DNA of 64,000 nt from NCBI RefSeq assembly GCF_030503435.1, contig NZ_JAUKPO010000007.1, forward strand, positions 62,001 through 126,000, in the 5' to 3' direction. A program made the position numbers and the translations under genes. The notes beneath the pieces are model-generated. The model was given only the letters and a program-made list of their open reading frames with translations, ran no database searches and was not told the DNA's origin. This stretch comes from Rhodocytophaga aerolata (GTDB lineage Bacteria > Bacteroidota > Bacteroidia > Cytophagales > 172606-1). Shown here in pieces: positions 9,235 through 18,364 of this stretch (the stretch's first letter is position 1; each line of letters begins with the position of its first letter).

Positions 9235-11862
9235 ATGACTCCTGAACACATACGGCTGGAAGAAAGCAACAAAGGCTTAAAAAAATGGAAACTCTTTGGC
9301 CCGTATCTGGCAGAACGGCAATGGGGCACCGTACGGGAAGACTACAGTGCCAATGGTGATGCCTGGAATTATATTACGCACGACAAGGCCAGAAGTAAAG
9401 CATACCGCTGGGGAGAAGATGGCATTGGTGGTATTTGTGACGATCGTCAGCTACTCTGTTTTGCTCTGGCTTTCTGGAATAAAAAAGATAGTATCATTAA
9501 AGAACGGATGTTTGGCCTTACCAATGGCGAAGCCAATCATGGCGAGGATGTAAAGGAGTATTATTACTATCTGGACAGCACACCTACGCATTCCTACATG
9601 AAAATGCTGTATAAGTATCCGCAGCAGGCTTTTCCCTATGAACAACTAGTACAGGAAAACCGCAGGCGCGGCAAGCAGGATGTGGAATACAACTTAGTAG
9701 ATACCGGAATTTTCGAGGAGAATAAATACTTCGACATTTTTGTGGAATATGCCAAAGCAGATGTGCAGGATATTCTTATTCAGATAACCATACACAATAG
9801 GGGTACGGAAGAAGCTCTGCTGCATGTGTTGCCACATATCTGGTTCCGCAATACCTGGTCATGGGGCTACGATCCATATAAGCCCTCTATGTTTTTAACC
9901 AACCGGGATATTATTGATGTAAAACATGAGCTGTTAGGCGACATGTATCTGTATTGCGAAACGGCAGGTCAGGAGTTATTCTGTGAGAATGAAACAAATG
10001 CTGCCCGTTTGTATGGATTGCCTCAGGATCATGGGTATTATAAAGATGGCATCAATGACTACCTTGTACAAGGGCAGCATGGAGCCGTAAATCCTGAAAA
10101 ACGGGGCACCAAAGCAGCTGTTAATTACGAATTAACTATTCGGGGTGGCCAGAGTACCACACTCAAATTACGGCTAACTAACAAAGTGCTAAAAAAGCCT
10201 TTCCGGGATTTTGATTTTATTTTTGCTACCTGCTTAAAAGAGGCAGATGATTTTTATGATAAGCTTCATGATAAAGTAACAGATGCTGATGAACGGAATG
10301 TGCAGCGGCAGGCATTAGCTGGTATGCTCTGGACCAAGCAATTTTATTATTACGATGTACCTCAATGGCTGAATGGCGACCCAACGATGCCTCCTCCGCC
10401 TCCCGACCGTAAAAAAGGGCGTAACAGCACCTGGTTCCATCTCAACAATGCGGATATTATTTCCATGCCCGATAAGTGGGAGTATCCCTGGTATGCTGCC
10501 TGGGATCTGGCTTTCCATTGCATTCCACTGGCCATGGTAGACCCGCATTTTGCCAAAGAACAATTAACCCTGCTTACCTGCGAGTGGTATATGCACCCCA
10601 ATGGCCAGTTTCCTGCCTATGAGTGGAATTTTAGTGACGTAAATCCGCCGGTACATGCCTGGGCATCCTGGCGGGTATACCGGATGGAGCAGCGGATAAA
10701 CAATGGCGTAGGAGATACGGTATTTCTGGAAGCCATCTTTCATAAACTCTTATTGAATTTTACCTGGTGGGTAAACAGAAAAGATAAAGATGGCAACAAC
10801 ATTTTTCAGGGGGGATTCCTTGGCCTGGATAACATAGGAGTATTCGACCGCAGTTCGGAGCTACCAACAGGTGGGCACATAGAACAAGCCGATGGCACCA
10901 GCTGGATGGCTATGTATTCGCTGAACCTGATGCGCATGGCGTTAGAACTGGCCAAAACCAACTCTATTTACCAGAATCTGGCTACTAAGTTTTTTGAACA
11001 TTTCCTGTACATTGCCGGAGCTATGCGCAACATTGGTGAATTGGATTTTAGCTTGTGGGACGAAGAAGATGAGTTTTTCTACGATGTATTGCATTTGCCG
11101 TCTAATAAGCAGATAAGTCTGAAAGTGCGGTCTATGGTGGGCCTCGTACCGCTGTTTGCCGTGGAAGTACTGGACCACGACATATTTGAAGAGATGCCAG
11201 AGTTTACCACCAGGCTGAAATGGTTTCTGGAATACCGGCCCGATTTAGCGAATTTAATATCCAGATGGCTGGAGCCTGGGAAAGGGGAGCGTCACTTACT
11301 TTCCTTGTTGCGCGGCCACCGGATGAAACGCCTGCTCCGGCGGATGCTGGACGAAACAGAGTTCCTGTCAGAGTATGGGATACGGGCATTATCCAGGTAT
11401 CATCTGGAGCACCCCTATGTGTTCAATAATAATGGCAGTTCGTTCACCGTAAAATATCAGCCAGGGGAATCGGATACGTATATGTTTGGAGGCAACTCCA
11501 ACTGGCGGGGGCCGATCTGGTTTCCGGTGAATTATTTAATTATTGAATCACTGCAACGTTTCCACCAGTACTATGGAGATGATTTTAAGGTAGAATATCC
11601 GACACATTCCGGGAATTATTTAACTATCCATGATATTGCCGTAGAACTAGCCAAACGGTTATCCAGAATATTCCTCAAAGATGCTACTGGTAAGCGGCCT
11701 GTTTTCGCCAATGATCCCAAAGCCCAGAACGATCCGCACTTCCGGGATAATATTTTGTTTTACGAATATTTCCATGGAGACAATGGCAGTGGATTAGGCG
11801 CCTCCCACCAAACCGGCTGGACCGGCCTCATTGCAAGACTATTGCAAATGATCAAGGAGTAA
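9235..11862 (+). CDS. GH63-like glucosidase (MGH1-type)
   Basis: 875 residues, no signal peptide, so probably cytoplasmic. The N-terminus LKKWKLFGPYLAERQWGTVR and the inner motifs GIGGICDDRQ, WEYPWYAAWDLAFH and PAYEWNFSDVNPPVHAW match the long bacterial MGH1-type glucosidase/glycoside hydrolase 63 family, which uses an (alpha/alpha)6 barrel. The Asp in WDLAF and a Glu/Asp late in the protein (GPIWFPVNYLI, HQTGWTGL) are where acid/base residues lie in relatives. It is likely to act on alpha-glucosides or glucosyl/mannosyl-glycerate-type compatible solutes; the substrate is not proven. It stands alone, divergent from the phosphotriesterase-like gene. Confidence 0.87.
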   Translation: MTPEHIRLEESNKGLKKWKLFGPYLAERQWGTVREDYSANGDAWNYITHDKARSKAYRWGEDGIGGICDDRQLLCFALAFWNKKDSIIKERMFGLTNGEANHGEDVKEYYYYLDSTPTHSYMKMLYKYPQQAFPYEQLVQENRRRGKQDVEYNLVDTGIFEENKYFDIFVEYAKADVQDILIQITIHNRGTEEALLHVLPHIWFRNTWSWGYDPYKPSMFLTNRDIIDVKHELLGDMYLYCETAGQELFCENETNAARLYGLPQDHGYYKDGINDYLVQGQHGAVNPEKRGTKAAVNYELTIRGGQSTTLKLRLTNKVLKKPFRDFDFIFATCLKEADDFYDKLHDKVTDADERNVQRQALAGMLWTKQFYYYDVPQWLNGDPTMPPPPPDRKKGRNSTWFHLNNADIISMPDKWEYPWYAAWDLAFHCIPLAMVDPHFAKEQLTLLTCEWYMHPNGQFPAYEWNFSDVNPPVHAWASWRVYRMEQRINNGVGDTVFLEAIFHKLLLNFTWWVNRKDKDGNNIFQGGFLGLDNIGVFDRSSELPTGGHIEQADGTSWMAMYSLNLMRMALELAKTNSIYQNLATKFFEHFLYIAGAMRNIGELDFSLWDEEDEFFYDVLHLPSNKQISLKVRSMVGLVPLFAVEVLDHDIFEEMPEFTTRLKWFLEYRPDLANLISRWLEPGKGERHLLSLLRGHRMKRLLRRMLDETEFLSEYGIRALSRYHLEHPYVFNNNGSSFTVKYQPGESDTYMFGGNSNWRGPIWFPVNYLIIESLQRFHQYYGDDFKVEYPTHSGNYLTIHDIAVELAKRLSRIFLKDATGKRPVFANDPKAQNDPHFRDNILFYEYFHGDNGSGLGASHQTGWTGLIARLLQMIKE

Positions 11863-11931
11863 AATGGATAGATAGTCTATCAATGTAATTCGACTGCTGC
11901 TTATCCTGGTTTTTTAACAAATTTAACAGCC

Positions 11932-12470
11932 ATGCATCTCCACTTATCATTAATTCTTTTACTTTTTTCTGTGTTGACTCAAGCTGTTTTTGGGCAAACT
12001 AGTCCTATTTTCAGTTATGAAGGGAGGGGTTTGGATAGTATGGGTCTGGAAAAATTTCTTTATAAAAATATAATATACCCTTCTGCTCTTAGGGAAGATC
12101 AAACTAAGGCTGGCTTTATGGTAGGGATGATGTTTGAAGTTAGTAGCCGTGGTACTATAGATAGTATCTATATATATATGCAAGCAGTGATTCTTTGGCT
12201 ACGGACGAAGTAAAACGGGTACTTAAATTATCAAATGGGCTTTGGTTGCCAAGCAGGTTAGAAGATGGCCGTACGGTTAAGAGTAAACCATTCATCATAC
12301 CCATTATCTATGTGATAGAAGGGCGGGAAGGCGATGGAGAAGTACGGCAGCGATTTAAAGATTATTTTTCCACCTTGCCTCATTTATCAGAATTTTCAGA
12401 TTGTAAAATAAATAACCGTTGCATTGTATATAAGCCGATAGAAATTGCAACTTATGAGCCACAGAAATAA
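11932..12470 (+). pseudogene. secreted TonB_C-like protein, frameshifted in a TA tract
   Basis: Two overlapping frames, 11932-12213 and 12195-12470, together give one protein. The first has a signal peptide (MHLHLSLILLLFSVLTQAVFGQ), then YPSALREDQTKAGFMVG and DSIYIY. The second continues ATDEVKRVLKLSNGLWLPSR and IIPIIYVIEG. Removing two bases from the alternating TA tract at 12169-12179 restores a single 178-codon frame with a TonB C-terminal-like fold (iyP..a, G.v, Ea..vlk, W.P, ipi.y). The change is either a real dinucleotide-repeat slip, possibly phase-variable, or a sequencing error. The function is unknown; such proteins are exported and not necessarily TonB partners. Confidence 0.65.
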
Positions 12471-12553
12471 CCAGCAGGGAAAATGAGCCTGTATGGTAGT
12501 GTTTTACTGAAATAACACTTATTAACGGCCATTTATAGAAAACAGGCCATATC

Positions 12554-13411
12554 CTATGCCGTTTCCTTGGCATTGCGGACATCTTCTGGTTTCAGACGGA
12601 CGGCTTCCTCTTCTTCTTTAGATTCCAGCAGGTATTGATTAAGCTTGTTGCGTAATTCCTGACCAGAAAGGTTATGCATAACCCGGCCATTTACCACCAG
12701 AGATATCTGGCCAGTTTCTTCCGACACTACCAGCACGACAGCATCGGTAATTTCGGTGAGGCCAATAGCTGCCCGGTGGCGCAAGCCGAAAGAGGCTGGC
12801 AACGCATCATTTTCAGAAACGGGTAATATACAGCGGGCAGCTTTTATACGGTTTTTCACGATAATTACGGCACCATCGTGCATCGGGCTATATTTATTGA
12901 AGATAGAGATTAACAAGCGTTTGGAAATAATTGCATCTAGTTCGTCGCCTGAGTCTGTATAAAATTTTAATTCCGAATCCCGGGCAAACACGATTAAAGC
13001 TCCGGTATTGGCTGCCGACATGGTTTTCGCTGCTTCTACAATTGGGGTAATGGAAATTTGTTTTTCAGACAAGGCGCGCCGCCAGGGAAAACTGAATAAA
13101 TGTTCGTTATTAAAAACTGTACTTTTGCCAATTAATAAAAGAAACTTACGGATTTCCTGTTGAAATAAAATCAGGGCTGCAATAACACCTACACCCATAA
13201 ACTGCCCAAGAATTGCGGTGAGCAATTCCATTTCAGCCGCTTTTACGATGAGATACGAAAGATAGATAGATAAGAAACCCAGGAAGACTTTTATGGCTAC
13301 ACTACCCCGCATAAGCTTATACAACTGGTAGAGCAGGTAAGTAACTAGAGAAATGTCTATCACATCCACCCAGGAGATCTGTAAAAAGCCTATGGAAAAA
13401 AGTAGCCTCAT
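12554..13411 (-). CDS. cdaA: diadenylate cyclase CdaA (c-di-AMP synthase)
   Basis: 285 residues. There are three N-terminal membrane helices (residues ~10-95), then a DAC domain with both active-site signatures: MHDGAVIIV near residue 178 and LRHRAAIG near residue 205. It joins two ATP into cyclic di-AMP at the cytoplasmic face of the membrane, a messenger for osmotic and potassium control. It lies downstream of folP on the same strand with a 128-bp gap; folP-cdaA neighbourhood is common in Bacteroidota. The acidic C-terminus (ESKEEEEAVRLKPEDV) is outside the catalytic fold. Confidence 0.93.
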   Translation of the reverse strand: MRLLFSIGFLQISWVDVIDISLVTYLLYQLYKLMRGSVAIKVFLGFLSIYLSYLIVKAAEMELLTAILGQFMGVGVIAALILFQQEIRKFLLLIGKSTVFNNEHLFSFPWRRALSEKQISITPIVEAAKTMSAANTGALIVFARDSELKFYTDSGDELDAIISKRLLISIFNKYSPMHDGAVIIVKNRIKAARCILPVSENDALPASFGLRHRAAIGLTEITDAVVLVVSEETGQISLVVNGRVMHNLSGQELRNKLNQYLLESKEEEEAVRLKPEDVRNAKETA

Positions 13412-13539
13412 CCAGTTGTAATTTTATCTAGTAATCAAATGTACTTGCTTTTCAATTATCTTATCCGGCATTCAGATAGCCGGTAAAATATTGGGGTGAA
13501 TGGTATGTATAACGTAATTGTTACCTTTCCACATATAGG

Positions 13540-14400
13540 TTAATCGTTATATGCCTGAAAAAGTTTTACCGTTTCTACCGCTTCCTTTACATCATGTACG
13601 CGCAAAATTGATGCCCCTTTTGTAAGTGCAAGCGTGTTTAACACAGTTGTGCCATTTAGGCTTTCACTCACCGGAATATTCAATTTTTTATAAATTAAAG
13701 ATTTTCTGGAAAGCCCGGCTAATAGGGGTAATCCTAAAATCTGAAAGACCTCCATATTTTTCAACAGAAAATAATTCTGTTCAATCGCTTTGGCAAAGCC
13801 GAATCCTACATCCAGAATAATATCCTTTATGTTTGCCTGCCGCAGCTGGTAAACCTTCTGCTGAAAATAATCAATCAATTCCTTCAACAGATTTTCGTAG
13901 CTTGTTAATAATTTCATAGTCTGCGGTGTACCACGCATGTGCATTACTACATAGGGTACTTGCAAACTAGCTACTGTTTCAAACATACGGTCATCGAGTG
14001 AACCTCCGGAAATATCATTCACCAGACAAGCGCCAGCTTCTACTGATTGCCTGGCCACTTCTGCCCGGAAAGTGTCTATAGAAATATAGGTATCCGGAAA
14101 TTGATGAAGGATAGCCTCAATAACAGGTAGAACCCGGTCTAGTTCTTCTTCAAGACTTATGGCTGATGCTCCCGGCCGCGACGAATACCCGCCTATATCT
14201 AGTATAGTTGCCCCATCCGTTATCATTTGTCCGGCTCGTTCTACGGCTGTTTCTACATTGCTGGCCCGGCTTCCTGCATAAAAGGAATCAGGAGTAATAT
14301 TGAGAATACCCATTACCAGAGGTGCAGAAAGGTCTAGAAGATTACCGCGCAAACGAAGTGTACTATTGGTGCGAAAAACACTGTCTCGGGTATCGGGCAT
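13540..14400 (-). CDS. folP: dihydropteroate synthase
   Basis: 286 residues with the family landmarks in order: VMGILNITPDSFYAGSR (pterin and diphosphate loop), DGATILDIGGYSSRPGA, ISIDTF, NDISGG, VVMHMRGTPQTM, DVGFGFAKA and GLSRKS, ending RVHDV. It is a TIM barrel that condenses p-aminobenzoate with dihydropterin diphosphate in folate synthesis and is the sulfonamide target. It has no long upstream gap: the divergent DUF1599 gene begins about 80 bp away. It is probably co-transcribed with cdaA. Folate links functionally to thyA farther along, but that is not an operon link. Confidence 0.95.
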   Translation of the reverse strand: MPDTRDSVFRTNSTLRLRGNLLDLSAPLVMGILNITPDSFYAGSRASNVETAVERAGQMITDGATILDIGGYSSRPGASAISLEEELDRVLPVIEAILHQFPDTYISIDTFRAEVARQSVEAGACLVNDISGGSLDDRMFETVASLQVPYVVMHMRGTPQTMKLLTSYENLLKELIDYFQQKVYQLRQANIKDIILDVGFGFAKAIEQNYFLLKNMEVFQILGLPLLAGLSRKSLIYKKLNIPVSESLNGTTVLNTLALTKGASILRVHDVKEAVETVKLFQAYND

Positions 14401-14482
14401 TACATTAGTCTACAATTTTTTCTGCGAACAATCAAATTTATGTAAATTTGAGCTCTTACTCACTACAAAATCACTAAAAGTT

Positions 14483-15037
14483 TTGGTTACGCAGACAGAA
14501 AAAGATTATCAGCATATCGTAAGTATATGTCAGGAGTTATTTGAGAAAAAAACCAAAGATTACGGCACATCCTGGCGAATACTACGGCTGCCTTCTATTA
14601 CCGACCAGATCTTCATTAAAGCCCAGCGTATCCGCTCCATTCAGGAAAAAGGTAGTCAGAAAGTGGAAGATCCGATTGCTTCTGAATTTATTGGCATTAT
14701 TAACTATTGCATTATCGCCTTAATTCAGATGCGCTTACCGGCAGATGCACCTCTGGATATGCCCTACGAAGATCTGAAGGAGTTATATGAAAAGGAAGCC
14801 AGCAATACCCTTTATTTGCTAATGAATAAAAACCACGATTATGGAGAAGCCTGGCGCGATATGCGTGTCAGTTCCATGACGGATATCATTTTGATGAAGC
14901 TTTTCCGCATTAAGCAAATAGAAGACAATAAGGGTAAAACACTGGTTTCGGAAGGCGTGGACGCCGGCTATCAGGATATTATTAATTATTCTGTGTTCTG
15001 CCTGATAAAAATGGGTTTAGGTAAAAAGGCAGAATGA
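14483..15037 (+). CDS. DUF1599 domain protein
   Basis: The open frame extends back into folP, but recognisable sequence starts at about VTQTEKDYQHIV; no ATG is available, so the TTG at 14483 is the most likely start (184 residues). Two tandem copies of a helical unit are visible: KKTKDYGTSWRILRLPSITDQIFIK and KNHDYGEAWRDMRVSSMTDIILMK. Each has the DYG..WR...S.TD signature of DUF1599, a nucleotide-modification-related family distantly like MazG/dUTPase helices. The biochemical role is not established. It is followed by the DoxX-type gene, a pairing often seen in Bacteroidota. Confidence 0.75.
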   Translation: MVTQTEKDYQHIVSICQELFEKKTKDYGTSWRILRLPSITDQIFIKAQRIRSIQEKGSQKVEDPIASEFIGIINYCIIALIQMRLPADAPLDMPYEDLKELYEKEASNTLYLLMNKNHDYGEAWRDMRVSSMTDIILMKLFRIKQIEDNKGKTLVSEGVDAGYQDIINYSVFCLIKMGLGKKAE

Positions 15038-15234
15038 TTGTGCCATTTAAAAGGAAAGATTTAGCCAAGAAAAAGAATATTTCATACGTAGCTTAATATG
15101 TCCCTCAAATCAATAATTTAGAAAATTTCTTAAATTCGATGGGGATGTTTATATACTGCTGGTTGCCTATTACAAAGCTACCAGCTAGCAAACCAACAAC
15201 AAATTTCTAATTTTTCACATCCTCCTAGCAGCTT

Positions 15235-16359
15235 ATGTATCTTCTTACGCAGATAGCCCGGTATTTTGTAGGCATTCTATTTGTATTTTCCGGATTAATA
15301 AAACTGAATGATCCGGTAGGTACGCAAATTAAACTGGAAGAATATTTTGATGTATTTGCTACAGATATTCCGGCTATGGCTGGTCTTTTCCATGGGCTGA
15401 TTCCGCTGGCATTATATATTTCGGTTTTGTTATGTGTGGCAGAGGTAATACTTGGAGTTGCCGTACTTATTAAATATAAGATGCGTACCACTCTATGGAT
15501 TTTGCTGCTGCTGATTATATTTTTTACTTTTCTTACTTTTTACTCGGCCTATTTTAATAAGGTAACTGATTGTGGTTGTTTTGGCGATGCCATTAAACTT
15601 ACCCCCTGGAGTTCCTTTACCAAAGATGTGATATTGCTTGTACTCACTCTCTTCCTGTTTAGCCAGAAGAGGCACTTGGCAACTAATACGCCTTCCAGGA
15701 CTGGAAATGTAGTTATGGGTGCTTCATTGCTAGGTTCTGTCTTCGTAGCGGTCTATGCCATTGTGTACATGCCTCCGGTAGATTTCCTGCCATATAAGCA
15801 AGGAGCCAACTTGCCAAAATTAATGCAGCCTTCGGCTAAACTGGAATATGCTTACAAGATGGAAAAAGATGGAAAAATTGTAGAACTTACCCAATACCCC
15901 ACTGATACCACCTATGTATTTAAGGAAATGGTGTTGCTAAACCCGGAAGCACAACCCAAAGTAACAGACTATGCCGTATGGAACAGCGAAGGAGATCATA
16001 CGCAGGAAACTTTTACAGGCAACAAGCTGCTTATTATTATTCAAAATGTAGAGAAAACTAACACTGAAGGTGTTAAGAAAGTAAATACACTAGCCAAATC
16101 CTTAAAAGGCAGTAACATTGAGCCTGTCGTATTAACAGCAGCAGATGAAGCTACTTTTGAGGCTTTCAGACACGAACATCAACTGGCCATGCCTTACTAC
16201 TTCGCGGATGCCACGGTACTGAAATCCATGAGCCGGACCAATCCTGGAGTGCTGTTCATGCAAAACGGAACGATAGTAGGCAAATGGCCTACCGCATCTT
16301 TGCCTGATGCCGAAACAATACAAACATTAGCTGGCGGAAGTAAAGCAGCTCAGAAGTAG
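15235..16359 (+). CDS. DoxX/MauE-like membrane protein with thioredoxin-fold tail (BT_3928 type)
   Basis: 374 residues. Residues 1-150 hold four hydrophobic helices of the DoxX/MauE type, with GLIKLNDPVGTQIKLEEYFD after helix 1 and the conserved VTDCGCFGDAIKLTPW between helices 3 and 4. A fifth helix lies near residue 165. The rest is soluble, with a thioredoxin-like fold (LLIIIQNVEK, PGVLFMQNGTIVGKW) lacking a CxxC pair. Proteins of this build are thought to take part in quinone- or thiol-linked redox at the membrane; the exact job is unknown. It is followed 80 bp later by the permease gene. Confidence 0.82.
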   Translation: MYLLTQIARYFVGILFVFSGLIKLNDPVGTQIKLEEYFDVFATDIPAMAGLFHGLIPLALYISVLLCVAEVILGVAVLIKYKMRTTLWILLLLIIFFTFLTFYSAYFNKVTDCGCFGDAIKLTPWSSFTKDVILLVLTLFLFSQKRHLATNTPSRTGNVVMGASLLGSVFVAVYAIVYMPPVDFLPYKQGANLPKLMQPSAKLEYAYKMEKDGKIVELTQYPTDTTYVFKEMVLLNPEAQPKVTDYAVWNSEGDHTQETFTGNKLLIIIQNVEKTNTEGVKKVNTLAKSLKGSNIEPVVLTAADEATFEAFRHEHQLAMPYYFADATVLKSMSRTNPGVLFMQNGTIVGKWPTASLPDAETIQTLAGGSKAAQK

Positions 16360-16440
16360 CACTACAAGAACATTTAACTTAAACCATCTAACCAAACCAT
16401 AAGATTACACATGATACTATATGTATAAAATATTTACCCT

Positions 16441-17499
16441 ATGCTGAAATTTATACTCAAACGGATGGCTTATGGCTCTCTGGTAATTCTAGGAGTATTA
16501 ATTGTGGTGTTTTTTCTCTTCCAGGCCCTTCCGGGAGATCCGGTAGCTATGATGGCCGGGCAGCGTACCGATGTTTCTACCCGTGAGGCCATTGCCAAAG
16601 ATTTTGGTCTGGATAAGTCTTTACCAGTGCAGCTGGTACTCTATATGAAAGATTTATCACCGATTGCTATCTACGAAGATACTCCTGAAAATCAGGCTAA
16701 ATACGATTATTCGGTATTAACTAATTTGGGAGATAATGTCTTGGTGGCTAAAACTCCTTATTTGCGTCGCTCTTTCCAGACAAATAAGCGTGTAGATGAA
16801 ATTATTATTGAAAACCTGGAAGGCACCCTTTGGCTGGCTTTTGTCGCCATGTTATTTGCTACTGGGGTTGGTATTCTATTCGGGTTAATTGCGGCACTTA
16901 AACAAAATACCTTTTGGGACCATGCCTTAGTCAGCTTATCAGTAATAGGTATTTCGGCTCCTTCGTTTGTGGCAGCTATTATTATTTCTATTGTATTTGG
17001 GTATTACCTGGCAGACTATACCGGACTAAACATGACCGGTCAGCTCTGGGTTACTGATCCTATTTATGGCCGGGAGTTACATCTGGAAAACATTATTCTT
17101 CCGGCATTTACCCTGGGTATCCGTCCTTTAGCTATTATTACTCAACTTACCCGTAGTTCTATGCTGGATGTATTGTCGCAGGATTATATCCGTACGGCCC
17201 ATGCCAAAGGCCTAAATTTTTATGTAATTGTAGTAAAGCATGCCCTGAAGAATGCTTTGAATCCGGTTATTACGGCGGTGTCCGGTTGGCTGGCTTCGCT
17301 AATGGCAGGTGCATTTTTCGTGGAAGTTATCTTCAACTGGAAGGGACTTGGATGGGTAACTATAAAATCCGTTGAAACAAAAGATTTTCCGGTAGTAATG
17401 GGGGCAACCCTGTTTGTGGCGCTTATATTTGTGGTAGTAAACATTATTGTAGATATACTATATGCCGCTACAGATCCCCGCATACGGCTGAGCGACTAA
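16441..17499 (+). CDS. DppB/OppB-type ABC transporter permease
   Basis: 352 residues starting MLKFILKRMAYGSLVILGVL, with six membrane helices and the BPD_transp_1 domain in the C-terminal two thirds. The EAA loop is HAKGLNFYVIVVKHALKNAL, near residues 248-267, which contacts the ATPase. The N-terminal motif FFLFQALPGDP is typical of peptide/nickel permeases. A periplasmic stretch of about 70 residues (ISPIAIYEDTPENQAKYD) is longer than in E. coli DppB, as is usual in Bacteroidota. No partner permease, ATPase or binding protein is adjacent, so the gene is an orphan here. aroK follows after 15 bp. Confidence 0.88.
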   Translation: MLKFILKRMAYGSLVILGVLIVVFFLFQALPGDPVAMMAGQRTDVSTREAIAKDFGLDKSLPVQLVLYMKDLSPIAIYEDTPENQAKYDYSVLTNLGDNVLVAKTPYLRRSFQTNKRVDEIIIENLEGTLWLAFVAMLFATGVGILFGLIAALKQNTFWDHALVSLSVIGISAPSFVAAIIISIVFGYYLADYTGLNMTGQLWVTDPIYGRELHLENIILPAFTLGIRPLAIITQLTRSSMLDVLSQDYIRTAHAKGLNFYVIVVKHALKNALNPVITAVSGWLASLMAGAFFVEVIFNWKGLGWVTIKSVETKDFPVVMGATLFVALIFVVVNIIVDILYAATDPRIRLSD

Positions 17500-17514
17500 C
17501 CTGCAAGCTTTTAT

Positions 17515-18045
17515 ATGAGAATATACCTGGTGGGCATGCCCGGCTCCGGAAAAACAACCTTAGGAAAATCATTAGCCAGTAAACGTAGCTACATATTTGT
17601 AGACCTCGACGAACGCATTGTTCATGCAGAGGGAATGCCGATCAGCGAAATTTTCAACCAGAAAGGAGAAGAATATTTCAGGAAGCTGGAAAGCTCACTT
17701 CTGCAAGCGACAGGCGCAGAAGATAATATAGTAGTAGCTACGGGTGGGGGGGCACCCTGTTTTTACGATAACATGAAGCAGATAAACCATATGGGTATTA
17801 GTCTGCTGCTACAAATTCCTGTTGAACAACTCGCTAGCCGCGTAGCTCCGGCTAAAAATCAGGTCCAGACTCGCCCCTTATTTGCCGGGAAAAATCAGGC
17901 AGAGATTATAGAAACGCTGCAGGGAATGTGGCAGAAGCGGGCTCCCTTCTATCAGCAAGCCCATATTCTGCTTTCTCCTAAAGATATCAAAGCGGATAAG
18001 GTCTGGCAACTAATTGAAAAGTTTATACAGCAAAAAGCTTCATAA
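17515..18045 (+). CDS. aroK: shikimate kinase
   Basis: 176 residues. Walker A is MPGSGKTTLGKS at residues 8-19, the shikimate-binding Asp pair is in VDLDERI, the Arg in YFRKLESSLL, and VVATGGGAPC is the glycine-rich Walker-B-like loop. It phosphorylates shikimate at the 3-OH in chorismate synthesis, in the cytoplasm. It begins 15 bp after the permease stop, so it is likely co-transcribed. The length is normal for the family. Confidence 0.93.
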   Translation: MRIYLVGMPGSGKTTLGKSLASKRSYIFVDLDERIVHAEGMPISEIFNQKGEEYFRKLESSLLQATGAEDNIVVATGGGAPCFYDNMKQINHMGISLLLQIPVEQLASRVAPAKNQVQTRPLFAGKNQAEIIETLQGMWQKRAPFYQQAHILLSPKDIKADKVWQLIEKFIQQKAS

Positions 18046-18173
18046 ACAGCTTGTTAAAAAAATAGATTGTTCCCCTTCGCACCTCCCGTTCATCAAAAAT
18101 TTAAACTTTTCTTTTTAAAATTTATACCCATTTTGAACCTTCTCTCATTTTTACCGTTATATTAGGCATAGGG

Positions 18174-18280
18174 AATTTAAGTCAGATTGTTTTCATAAGT
18201 AGTGTTGCGAAGTGACTTAAATTAGTTTATTGTTTTCATTTGTAAAATGCAGAGAGGTTTCTCCCTGCATTTTATTATTT
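18174..18280 (+). ncRNA. putative small RNA with two stem-loops in the aroK-SRAP gap
   Basis: The 319-bp gap 18046-18364 has no convincing ORF. It contains an 11-bp perfect stem AATTTAAGTCA/TGACTTAAATT (18174-18184 with 18213-18223). About 20 bp later comes a second hairpin with 9-bp arms AAAATGCAG/CTGCATTTT, extended by AGAG/CTCT with one bulge (18244-18273), then a T-rich tail. The second looks like an intrinsic terminator that is too far from aroK to be its simple 3' end. A short transcript of about 110-130 nt is inferred; it could also be an extended aroK 3' UTR. Confidence 0.4.
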
Positions 18281-18364
18281 TATGGCCATTCTATTTTTTA
18301 GCCTGTATATAATCTGCCAACTTTGCAGCAGACATCTATAGTAGATTGCTGAGCTATTTTCTAC

